Of a stretch of DNA of 64,000 bases, positions 9,036-17,031 are shown piece after piece (position 1 is the stretch's first letter; the number at the start of each line of letters is the position of its first letter). A model generated the notes under the pieces. That model saw only the letters and a list, made by a program, of their open reading frames with translations, was not told the DNA's origin and made no database searches. The stretch comes from Lentzea fradiae. Lineage in GTDB: Bacteria > Actinomycetota > Actinomycetes > Mycobacteriales > Pseudonocardiaceae. The stretch lies in contig NZ_FNCC01000009.1 in assembly GCF_900100955.1 (NCBI RefSeq), positions 186,001 through 250,000 of the forward strand, in the 5' to 3' direction. A program made the position numbers and the translations under genes.

Positions 9036-10630
9036 CGTCGCACCACGTACGGTCCGATCGCGAGCAGGTCGACCGGTGAGGACCCGAAGCACTCCAGCGC
9101 GTCGCGCGGGGTGTCGACCATCGGGCGGCCCGCGGTGTTGAGGCTGGTGTTCACGACGACCGGCACGCCGCTGCGCGCCTCGAACTCGCGCAGCATCCGT
9201 TCCAGCACCGGGTCGTCCTCCACGGTCTGCGCCCGCGCGGTGCCGTCCACGTGCACCACCGCGGGGATCCTGTCCTTCCACTCCGGACGGACGTCGTGCA
9301 CGAAGAGCATGTACGGGCTGGGCAGCGGGCCGCGGGTGAAGACCTCGGCCGCCCGGTCGGCGAGCACCATCGGCGCCACCGGGCGGAACTGCTCCCGGCC
9401 CTTCACGTCGTTCAGCCGCGTCAGGTTCTCGGCGTGGCACGGGTTCGCGAGCAACGAGCGGCGGCCGAGCGCACGTGGCCCGTACTCGCTGCGTCCCTGG
9501 AACCACGCCACGATCTTGTTGGCCGCCAACGCCTCGGCGACCTCGGCGGCGACGTCGGCGGGCTTCTCGAACGGCACGGCGGCGACCCGCAGCACCTGCT
9601 CGATCTCCTCGTCGGAGAACCCGCGGCCGAGATCGGCGCCCGGCATGGCCGACACGGTGTCGGTGGTCGTGGCGAGCGCGGCGCCCAGCGCGGTGCCCGC
9701 GTCTCCGGCGGCGGGCTGCACCCACACCTCGTCGAACGGGCCCTCCGCGAAGATCCGCGTGTTCGCCACGCAGTTCAGCGCGACACCGCCGGCCATCGTG
9801 AGCCGCTTCTCGCCGGTGCGGTCGTGCAGCCACCTCGCCAGCTCCAGCAGCACCTCCTCCAGCCGCACCTGCACGCTCGCGGCCAGCTCGGCGTGCTCCT
9901 GGGAGATGTCGTCGCCGTCCTTGCGCGGCTTGGCCAGCGCGTTCCAGTCGATCGGGCGCACCTCGAAGCCGCCGTCCTCGCGCACCCGGACGTGCTCGCG
10001 CATCAGGTCGAGGTGCACCGGCGCGGCGTGCGAGGCGAGCGCCATCACCTTGTACTCGTCGCTCGACCGCAGGAAGCCCAGGTGCTGCGTCAGGTCCTCG
10101 TACATCAGGCCCAGCGAGTGCGGCAGCCGCTGCGAGGCGAACGTCGTCAGCTCCTGGTCGACGTACCGTCCGGCGAGGTGCGAGCCGCACTCACCTCGCC
10201 CGTCGGACACCAGCACGGCGCAGTTGCCGCCGAACGGCGCCGCGAGACCGGTCGACGCGGCGTGTGCGACGTGGTGCGGCACGAACCGCACGATCGCGGG
10301 GTCGAGTCCGGGCAACGCGGTCGCGAGGAACTCGGGCGCGCGACGGGCGTACGTCGTGCGCAGCTCCTCCCACGGCGCGTACTCGGCGTCCACGAGGGAC
10401 GGGTCGTACGAGTAGGCGACCGCGTCGAGGTCGCCGGCGGTGATCCCGGCGAACTCCAGGCACCAGCGCGCCGACAGCTCCGGCAGCTCCCACGTGGAGA
10501 ACGGCACGGGCCGTTTGCCGTGCTTGCGGCGGGAGAACCGCTCCTCCTCCGCCGCCGCGACGACCTGCCCGTCGATCACCAGGGCCGCCGCCGGGTCGTG
10601 GAACACCGCGTTGATCCCGAGGACTCGCAT
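9032..10630 (-). CDS. Carbamoyltransferase (NodU/CmcH/TobZ family)
   Basis: The product is 532 residues. The N-terminal YrdC-independent Kae1-like domain starts MRVLGINAVFHDPAAALV and contains HHVAHAAS, with the metal-binding histidines, and MAGGVALNC. The C-terminal domain has WFQGRSEYGPRALGRRS and VVNTSLN. Together these are diagnostic of O-carbamoyltransferases, which move carbamoyl from carbamoyl phosphate via carbamoyl-AMP to a sugar or antibiotic hydroxyl. Flanked by a GT2 gene and an NDP-sugar enzyme, it most likely carbamoylates a sugar of the cluster product. The product could be an envelope glycan or, less likely here, a glycosylated metabolite. Confidence 0.92.
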   Translation of the reverse strand: MRVLGINAVFHDPAAALVIDGQVVAAAEEERFSRRKHGKRPVPFSTWELPELSARWCLEFAGITAGDLDAVAYSYDPSLVDAEYAPWEELRTTYARRAPEFLATALPGLDPAIVRFVPHHVAHAASTGLAAPFGGNCAVLVSDGRGECGSHLAGRYVDQELTTFASQRLPHSLGLMYEDLTQHLGFLRSSDEYKVMALASHAAPVHLDLMREHVRVREDGGFEVRPIDWNALAKPRKDGDDISQEHAELAASVQVRLEEVLLELARWLHDRTGEKRLTMAGGVALNCVANTRIFAEGPFDEVWVQPAAGDAGTALGAALATTTDTVSAMPGADLGRGFSDEEIEQVLRVAAVPFEKPADVAAEVAEALAANKIVAWFQGRSEYGPRALGRRSLLANPCHAENLTRLNDVKGREQFRPVAPMVLADRAAEVFTRGPLPSPYMLFVHDVRPEWKDRIPAVVHVDGTARAQTVEDDPVLERMLREFEARSGVPVVVNTSLNTAGRPMVDTPRDALECFGSSPVDLLAIGPYVVRR

Positions 10631-10639
10631 GACGAGCGG

Positions 10640-11557
10640 CTACCCGGCGAACTCCCGGGCAAACGAGCGGAGCCCGTCTTCCAGCGCAACGGTGGGCTGC
10701 CACCCCAGGACCTCGCGCGCCAGCCCGATGTCGGGCCGCCGCCGGCGCGGGTCGTCCTGCATGGACTCGACGTGCCGCACGACGGAGCTGCTGCCGGTGA
10801 CCTCGATCGTCTTGTGCGCGACGTCGAGCACCGTGACCTCGGCCGGGTTGCCGAGGTTGATCGGGCCGGGGTGGTCGCTGCGGGCCATCGCGAGCAGCCC
10901 GCGGACCAGGTCGTCCACGTAGCACAGCGACCTGGTCTGCAGGCCGTCGCCGTGCACGGTCAGTGCTTCCCCGGCCAGTGCCTGTCGCACGAACGTGGGA
11001 ATCATCCGGCCGTCGTGCGCGCGCATCCGCGGCCCGTAGGTGTTGAAGATCCGCACGATCCCGGCGTCGACGCCGTGTTCGGCGCGGAACGCCACGGTCA
11101 TCGCCTCGCCGAACCGCTTGGCCTCGTCGTAGACGCTGCGCGGCCCGATCGGGTTGACGTGGCCCCAGTAGGACTCCCGCTGCGGGTGCTCCTCGGGGTC
11201 GCCGTACACCTCGCTGGTGGAGGCGACGACGACCCTGGCGTCCTTGCGCCGGGCCAGCTCCAGCACGTGGTAGGTGCCGAAACCGCCCGTCCGCAGCGTG
11301 TCCACCGGCATGCGCAGGTAGTCCGCGGGTGAGGCGGGGCAGGCCAGGTGCAGCACGAGGTCGACCGGTCCGAGCAGGTCGAGCGGCCGGGCGACGTCCG
11401 CCGCCACCACGGTCGCGCCCGGCGGCACGTTCTCCCGCGAACCGGTGCGGAACGAGTCGACGCACACCACCTGCGCTCCCTCGTCCAGCAGCGCCTCGCA
11501 GACGTGCGACCCGAGGAAGCCCGCCCCACCGGTGACGACGACCCGTTCAGGCGACAT
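10640..11557 (-). CDS. UDP-glucuronate decarboxylase (UDP-xylose synthase)-like SDR
   Basis: The product is 305 residues. Rossmann motif GGAGFLGS is at 10-17, the Ser is in ASTSEVYG, and Tyr143/Lys147 are in SVYDEAK. HLACPASPADY (70-80) and IFNTYGPRMRAHDGR are typical of UXS enzymes, which decarboxylate UDP-glucuronate to UDP-xylose; dTDP-glucose dehydratases read differently there. Ugd four genes downstream makes the substrate. The gene starts 11 bases inside the 3' end of the alcohol dehydrogenase and ends 9 bases before the carbamoyltransferase. Confidence 0.88.
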   Translation of the reverse strand: MSPERVVVTGGAGFLGSHVCEALLDEGAQVVCVDSFRTGSRENVPPGATVVAADVARPLDLLGPVDLVLHLACPASPADYLRMPVDTLRTGGFGTYHVLELARRKDARVVVASTSEVYGDPEEHPQRESYWGHVNPIGPRSVYDEAKRFGEAMTVAFRAEHGVDAGIVRIFNTYGPRMRAHDGRMIPTFVRQALAGEALTVHGDGLQTRSLCYVDDLVRGLLAMARSDHPGPINLGNPAEVTVLDVAHKTIEVTGSSSVVRHVESMQDDPRRRRPDIGLAREVLGWQPTVALEDGLRSFAREFAG

Positions 11558-12680
11558 CGAGGACCGTCTTCAGCCAGCCGTCCTCACGCAGGTCGAACGT
11601 CTTGTACGCCTCGATGGCGGACGCCGGCCTTTCGTGCTGCGTGATGAACCGCAACGGGTCGACCTCACCGGTGAGCACGAGGTCGAGGAGCCTCGGCACG
11701 TACCGGCGGTGGTTGCAGTTGCCCATGCGCAGCGTGAGGTTCTTGTTCATCGCGTCCCCGATCGGGAACTGGTCGAAGCCCGGCGGGTAGACGCCGATGA
11801 TCCCGATCGTCCCTGCCTTCGCGACGACCTCCACCGCCCAGTCCAGGGCCTGCCTCGGCGCGTCGCCCGGCTTCCACTGCTCGCCGGTGGGTTCGCCGGG
11901 CTTCTCGGCGTCCACACCGACCGCCTCGATGACCCGGTCCGGCCCGATCCCGCCGGTCAGCTCCCTCACGACCTCGACCGGGTCCTCCTCGTTGAAGTTC
12001 ACGACCTCGGCGTTCTGCGCGCGGGCGATGTCCAGCCGGGACTGGACGCCGTCGACGACGATGACGCGTCCGGCGCCCTGCCGCTTGGCCGAGGCGATGG
12101 CGAACTGCCCGACCACGCCCGCGCCCAGCACCAGCACGGTGTCACCGGACCCCACCTCGGCGAGCCGTGCGCCGAACCACGCCGTGGGGAAGATGTCGGA
12201 CACCAGGATGGCCTGGTCGTCGCTGACGGCGTCCGGCACCCGCACCAGCGTCGTCATGGCGTACGGGATGCGCGCGCGTTCGGCCTGCAGCCCGTTCACC
12301 GGCCCGGTCGCCTTCGGGCCGCCGAAGAAGCAGGTCCCGGCGGCGGCACCGTTCGGGTTCGCGGTGTCGCACTGGGCGAAGTACCCGGCGCGGCAGTACG
12401 AACAGGTGCCGCAGCCGACGGTGGAGGTCACCACCACCCGGTCACCGGGGCTGAACCCGCGCACCGCGGAGCCGACCTCCTCGACGACGCCGACCGCCTC
12501 GTGGCCGAGGATCGTGCCCTCGACCATGTCCGGCATCGTGCCGCGGACCATGTGCAGGTCGGTGCCGCAGATCGCGCTGCGGGTGATGCGGATGACCGCG
12601 TCCGTCGGTTCCTGGACCTTCGGGTCCTCGACGTCGTCGAGCCGGATGTCGCCCGTGCCGTGCCACACAACTGCCTTCAC
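11547..12680 (-). CDS. Zinc-dependent alcohol dehydrogenase (MDR, formaldehyde-dehydrogenase-like)
   Basis: The product is 377 residues from ATG 12680, with GGGAGGAG upstream. Catalytic zinc ligands appear as CGTDLH (Cys, then His) and GHEAVG. The structural zinc region is GCGTCSYCRAGYFAQC, and the coenzyme motif is GAGVVGQFA. The length and the PVNGLQAERARIPYA region resemble the glutathione-independent formaldehyde dehydrogenase branch, but the true substrate is unknown. It is the first gene of the leftward run. It may serve a housekeeping detoxification role rather than glycan synthesis. Confidence 0.9.
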   Translation of the reverse strand: MKAVVWHGTGDIRLDDVEDPKVQEPTDAVIRITRSAICGTDLHMVRGTMPDMVEGTILGHEAVGVVEEVGSAVRGFSPGDRVVVTSTVGCGTCSYCRAGYFAQCDTANPNGAAAGTCFFGGPKATGPVNGLQAERARIPYAMTTLVRVPDAVSDDQAILVSDIFPTAWFGARLAEVGSGDTVLVLGAGVVGQFAIASAKRQGAGRVIVVDGVQSRLDIARAQNAEVVNFNEEDPVEVVRELTGGIGPDRVIEAVGVDAEKPGEPTGEQWKPGDAPRQALDWAVEVVAKAGTIGIIGVYPPGFDQFPIGDAMNKNLTLRMGNCNHRRYVPRLLDLVLTGEVDPLRFITQHERPASAIEAYKTFDLREDGWLKTVLDVA

Positions 12681-12784
12681 GTTCTTCTCCTCCCGTTCTC
12701 AAGCTGGTTCCCTGGGAGTGCCGGAACAAACACGGGTGAATTTCAGGACATCCGTTTGCAGAACGGACAAAGCGCCGCTGGACG

Positions 12785-15073
12785 GTGTTTCGTGCGGAGA
12801 GCTTCGGGTACCGCCACCCCGTGGATCGCATCGCCGACGTATGGGGACCACGCACTCCGCACGGCCGCGGGGCGGACTGGCCGGCCAGGGTCGACCAGCA
12901 GCTCGCGGACGGCGTTTCGGAGTCCGATGTGGACCGCTGGGTCCCATCGGCGTGCGTGCTCTGCAGCAACGGGTGCGGCTGCGACATCGCCGTCAAGGAC
13001 GGGAAGATCGTCGGTGTTCGCGGACGCGCGGAAGATCTCGTCAACCGCGGCAGGCTGGGCCCCAAGGGTCTCTTCGGTTCGTGGCAGGCGCACGGCAAGG
13101 AGCGCCTCACCAGACCGCTGGTCCGCCGGGGCGGTGAGCTCGTGGAGACCGGCTGGGACACGGCGATGGACCTCGTCGTCCGGCAGTCCCGGCGCCTGCT
13201 GGAGGAGATCGGGCCGCTCTCGCACGGCTTCTACACCAGCGGGCAGCTGTTCCTGGAGGAGTACTACACCCTCGGCGTGATCGGCAAGGCCGGCATCGGC
13301 ACGCCCCACATGGACGGCAACACACGGCTCTGCACCGCGACGGCCGCGGCGGCGTTGAAGGAGACCTTCGGCGCGGACGGGCAGCCCGCCTGCCACACCG
13401 ACATCGACCTGTGCGACGCGCTGTTCCTGTACGGGCACAACATGGCCGCCACGCAGACCGTGATGTGGGCACGGGTGCTCGACCGGATCGAAGGTCCCGA
13501 CCGGCCGCGGGTGGTCGTCGTCGACCCCCGCACGACCCCGGCCGCCGAGGCCGCGGACGTGCACCTGGCACCGTTGCCCGGCACGAACCAGGCGTTGATG
13601 AACGGCCTGCTGCGCGCGGTGATCGCCAACGGCTGGGTCGACCACGACTACGTCTCGCACCACACGCTGGGGTTCGACGAGCTGAAGGCGACCGTCGAGC
13701 CGTACACCCCGCAGCACGTGGCCGAGATCTGCCGCGTCTCCCCGGCCGGCCTGCTGCGCGCCGCGGAGATCTTCGGCACCTCGCAGCGGGTCCTTTCGAC
13801 CGTGTTGCAGGGCTTCTACCAGTCGCACCAGGCGACCGCCGCGTCCTGCCAGGTCAACAACCTGCACCTGCTGCGCGGGCTGATCGGCAAGCCGGGCAGC
13901 GGCGTGCTGCAGATGAACGGCCAGCCCACCGCCCAGAACACCCGTGAGGCCGGTGCCGACGGCGACCTGCCGGGGTTCCGCAACTGGGACAACCCGGACC
14001 ACGTCGAGGAGCTCGCGCGGCTGTGGAACGTCGACCCGCTGACGATCCCGCACTGGGCGCCGCCGACGCACGCGATGCAGATCTGGCGGTACGCCGAGCA
14101 GGGCTCGATCATGTTCCTCTGGATCTCCGCGACGAACCCGGCCGTGTCACTGCCGGAGCTGGCGCGCATCAGGCGCATCCTGCGCCAGGACGACCTGTTC
14201 GTGGTGGCGCAGGACGCGTTCCGCACCGAGACCACCGAACTGGCCGATGTGGTGCTGCCCGCCGCCATGTGGGGCGAGAAGACGGGCACGTTCACGAACC
14301 TCTCCCGTGTCGTGCACCTGTCGGAGCAGGCCGTCGCACCGCCCGGTGAGGCGCGCAGCGACCTCGACATCTTCCTGGACTACGCGCGGCGCATGGATTT
14401 CCGCGACCGCGACGGCGACCCGTTGATCAAGTGGACCGACGCGGAGGGCGCGTTCAAGGCGTGGCAGGAGTGCAGCCGCGGCCGTCCGTGCGACTACACC
14501 GACCTGTCCTACGACAAGCTGCGCGGCAGCGGAATCCCTTGGGGTGGTGAACGCCTGTACACCGACAGCGTCTTCCCCACCCACGCGGATTACTGCGAGG
14601 ACTACGGCCACGACCTGCTGACAGGTGCGTCGACGACACCGACGGACTACAAGGCGCGCAGGCCCGACGGGCGGGCGTTCCTCAAGGCGGCCGAGTACAC
14701 GCCTCCGCCGGAGGTGCCGAGCGACGACTACCCGTTCATCGGCACTACCGGGCGTTCGGTCTACCACTTCCACACCCGCACCAAGACCAAGCGCGCCCCG
14801 GAACTGCAGAAGGCGGCGCCGCAGCCGTGGGTCGAGATCTCCGCCTCCGACGCGGCCGATCTCGGTGTGGCGGAAGGAGACCTGGTCAGGGTCGAGTCCA
14901 GCCGCGGCGGTGTCGAGGTGCCGGTCCGGATAGGACGGTGCCGTGACGGCGTGGTGTTCCTGCCGTTCCACTACGGCTTCCAGGCCGCGAACGAGCTGAC
15001 GCACACCGAGTGGGACCCGGTCTCCAAGCAACCGCTGTACAAGCTCAGCGCCGTGCGGATCAGGAAGGTGTGA
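12785..15073 (+). CDS. Molybdopterin-dependent oxidoreductase, NapA/formate-dehydrogenase-like
   Basis: The product is 762 residues from GTG 12785. The N-terminal iron-sulfur motif is CVLCSNGCGCD (Cys57, 60, 64, 66). The usual fourth ligand, in CxKG, is Gly92 in LGPKG. The molybdenum ligand is inferred as Cys183 in GNTRLCTATA. GQPTAQNTREAG and the C-terminal molydopterin-dinucleotide domain (VEISASDAADLG, then VFLPFHYGFQ) complete a DMSO-reductase-superfamily protein without a Tat signal, so it is cytoplasmic. It may be an assimilatory nitrate-reductase or formate-dehydrogenase relative. The following two genes are tightly linked. Confidence 0.88.
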   Translation: MFRAESFGYRHPVDRIADVWGPRTPHGRGADWPARVDQQLADGVSESDVDRWVPSACVLCSNGCGCDIAVKDGKIVGVRGRAEDLVNRGRLGPKGLFGSWQAHGKERLTRPLVRRGGELVETGWDTAMDLVVRQSRRLLEEIGPLSHGFYTSGQLFLEEYYTLGVIGKAGIGTPHMDGNTRLCTATAAAALKETFGADGQPACHTDIDLCDALFLYGHNMAATQTVMWARVLDRIEGPDRPRVVVVDPRTTPAAEAADVHLAPLPGTNQALMNGLLRAVIANGWVDHDYVSHHTLGFDELKATVEPYTPQHVAEICRVSPAGLLRAAEIFGTSQRVLSTVLQGFYQSHQATAASCQVNNLHLLRGLIGKPGSGVLQMNGQPTAQNTREAGADGDLPGFRNWDNPDHVEELARLWNVDPLTIPHWAPPTHAMQIWRYAEQGSIMFLWISATNPAVSLPELARIRRILRQDDLFVVAQDAFRTETTELADVVLPAAMWGEKTGTFTNLSRVVHLSEQAVAPPGEARSDLDIFLDYARRMDFRDRDGDPLIKWTDAEGAFKAWQECSRGRPCDYTDLSYDKLRGSGIPWGGERLYTDSVFPTHADYCEDYGHDLLTGASTTPTDYKARRPDGRAFLKAAEYTPPPEVPSDDYPFIGTTGRSVYHFHTRTKTKRAPELQKAAPQPWVEISASDAADLGVAEGDLVRVESSRGGVEVPVRIGRCRDGVVFLPFHYGFQAANELTHTEWDPVSKQPLYKLSAVRIRKV

Positions 15074-15074
15074 C

Positions 15075-15536
15075 ATGCACCTGGCCACCTATCTGGGACT
15101 GCTGCACACGTCGCTGCGTTCGCTCGCCGCCGCTTTCCGCGAGGTCGCGAAGGGCCACGGCGACGAACCGGACGTCCAGCACACCTGCACCGTGCTCGCG
15201 TCGCGCATCGACGCGCAGACAGAGAAGCTGGGTCCGATCGTCGGGCGCTATGGCGAGGACCGCGAGGACGAGCCGGAACGACTGCACACAGCGGAGTTCA
15301 CGGAAACCCGCAGCGGCGGCGTCGGGCTGCTGCGCGACCTCCAGGACCTCTACGCGCTGGCCTCGTTCACGGACATCACCTGGACCGTCGTCGGTCAAGC
15401 CGCGCAGGGGTTGCGGGACAAGGAGCTCATGGACGTCGTCAGCTCGTGTGAGCAGGATACCGCGCGCCAGCTCGCGTGGTTGCAGACGCGGATCAAGCAG
15501 AGCGCGCCGCAGGCGCTCATCGCAGCGAGGGGTTGA
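15075..15536 (+). CDS. Small helical protein of unknown function in molybdoenzyme operon
   Basis: The product is 153 residues and starts one base after the oxidoreductase stop. No family was recognised with certainty. The sequence is rich in amphipathic helix (YLGLLHTSLRSLAAAFREVA, then LLRDLQDLYALASFTD), with heptad-like hydrophobic spacing suggesting a four-helix bundle. It has no signal peptide and no membrane span. Cysteines are few and do not form a metal motif. Conserved position between a molybdopterin oxidoreductase and an MFS transporter suggests an accessory or chaperone subunit, but that is inference. Confidence 0.75.
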   Translation: MHLATYLGLLHTSLRSLAAAFREVAKGHGDEPDVQHTCTVLASRIDAQTEKLGPIVGRYGEDREDEPERLHTAEFTETRSGGVGLLRDLQDLYALASFTDITWTVVGQAAQGLRDKELMDVVSSCEQDTARQLAWLQTRIKQSAPQALIAARG

Positions 15537-15537
15537 G

Positions 15538-17031
15538 ATGGCAGAAGCTGGTGTGCGCACGCTCATTCCGGCGAGAATCGACAGACTGCCCTGGTCGCCG
15601 TTCCACACCCGGATGGTCGTGGCGCTCGGCGTCGCGTGGATCCTGGACGGCCTGGAGATCACGGTGGCCAGCGCCATCGCGGACACGCTGACCAAACCGG
15701 AGACGCTCGGCCTGTCCTCCACCGCGGTCGGCCTGCTGGCGACGGTGTACCTGCTCGGCGAGGTCGCGGGCGCGCTGTTCTTCGGGCACCTCTCGGACAA
15801 GCTCGGCCGGCGCAAGCTGTTCATGCTGACGCTGGCCGTCTATCTGATCGGCTCCGGCCTCACCGCGTTCACCCTCGGCAACGGCGCGGGCTGGCTGGTC
15901 TTCCTGTACCTCACCCGGTTCATCGCGGGCATGGGCATCGGCGGCGAGTACGCGGCGATCAACTCCGCGATCGACGAGCTGATCCCCGCGCGCTACCGCG
16001 GTCGCGTGGACATCGCCGTGAACGGCACCTACTGGGCGGGCGCGGTGCTCGGCACGCTCGGCTCGTACATCCTGCTGAACCAGGTGGAGCTGTCGCTCGG
16101 CTGGCGGCTCGGCTTCCTCATCGGCCCGGTGCTGGGTCTCGTGATCCTCGTCGTGCGGCGGCACCTGCCGGAGAGCCCGCGCTGGCAGATCATGCACGGG
16201 CGCACCGAGGAGGCCGAGAAGACGATCACCGGCATCGAGCAGGAGGTCGAGAAGGAGTCCGGCGAGAAGCTGCCCGCGGTCGACGAGAAGAAGGCCATCG
16301 AGGTCAAGCCCGCCGAGGACATCGGCTACCTCGCGCTCGCCCGCGTGCTGTTCCGCGAGTACCCGAGCAGGGCGGTCCTCGGCGCCACGCTGATGGTCAC
16401 GCAGTCGTTCCTGTACAACGCGATCTTCTTCACCTACACCCTGGTGCTGGGCAAGTTCTACGGCGTCTCGTCGGAGTCCACGCCGCTGTACCTGATCGCG
16501 TTCGCGGTGGGCAACCTGGTGGGGCCGTTCACCATCGGGCACCTCTTCGACACCATCGGCCGCCGCCGCATGCTGTTCCTGACCTACGCGGTCTCCGGCG
16601 CGCTGCTCGCCGTCACCGCCGGGCTGTTCTACGCCGGGGCGCTGAACGCGGTCACGCAGACCATCGCGTGGTGCGTGATCTTCTTCTTCGCCTCCTCCGG
16701 AGCCAGCGCCGCGTACCTGACGGTCAGCGAGATCTTCCCGCTGGAGGTGCGGGCGAAGGCGATCGGCGTCTTCTTCGCCATCGCCCAGTGCTTCGGCGCG
16801 CTCGGCCCGGTGATCTACGGCGCGCTGATCGGCGCGGGCGAGCACCCGGTGCGGCTGTTCATCGGCTACCTGGTCGGCGCCGTCGTGATGATCGCGGGTG
16901 GCGTCGTCGCCCGGTTCCTCGCGGTGGACGCGGAGAACAAGTCGTTGGAGGACATCGCGATGCCGCTGTCGGCCACCGGACGGCGCAGCCACACCAGGGC
17001 GGAGGGCGCGGGCTCACCCTTCAAGACGTGA
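15538..17031 (+). CDS. MFS transporter, sugar-porter/metabolite:proton symporter type
   Basis: The product is 497 residues from ATG 15538, two bases after the previous stop; the frame is open further upstream but that part overlaps the 153-residue gene. Twelve hydrophobic segments are visible. Loop 2-3 has GHLSDKLGRRK and loop 8-9 has GHLFDTIGRRR, the duplicated MFS signature. GMGIGGEYAAINSAIDELIP and the PESPRWQ element after TM6 point to the sugar-porter/aromatic-acid subgroup. A charged loop of about 60 residues separates the halves. It could import or export the substrate or product of the molybdoenzyme. The last 18 bases overlap the convergent GH92 gene. Confidence 0.9.
   Translation: MAEAGVRTLIPARIDRLPWSPFHTRMVVALGVAWILDGLEITVASAIADTLTKPETLGLSSTAVGLLATVYLLGEVAGALFFGHLSDKLGRRKLFMLTLAVYLIGSGLTAFTLGNGAGWLVFLYLTRFIAGMGIGGEYAAINSAIDELIPARYRGRVDIAVNGTYWAGAVLGTLGSYILLNQVELSLGWRLGFLIGPVLGLVILVVRRHLPESPRWQIMHGRTEEAEKTITGIEQEVEKESGEKLPAVDEKKAIEVKPAEDIGYLALARVLFREYPSRAVLGATLMVTQSFLYNAIFFTYTLVLGKFYGVSSESTPLYLIAFAVGNLVGPFTIGHLFDTIGRRRMLFLTYAVSGALLAVTAGLFYAGALNAVTQTIAWCVIFFFASSGASAAYLTVSEIFPLEVRAKAIGVFFAIAQCFGALGPVIYGALIGAGEHPVRLFIGYLVGAVVMIAGGVVARFLAVDAENKSLEDIAMPLSATGRRSHTRAEGAGSPFKT

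Noticed and set aside
12713..12726. TGGGAGTGCCGG as a CebR site before the molybdoenzyme operon
   Set aside because: Only the left half matches; the right half lacks CTCCCA.
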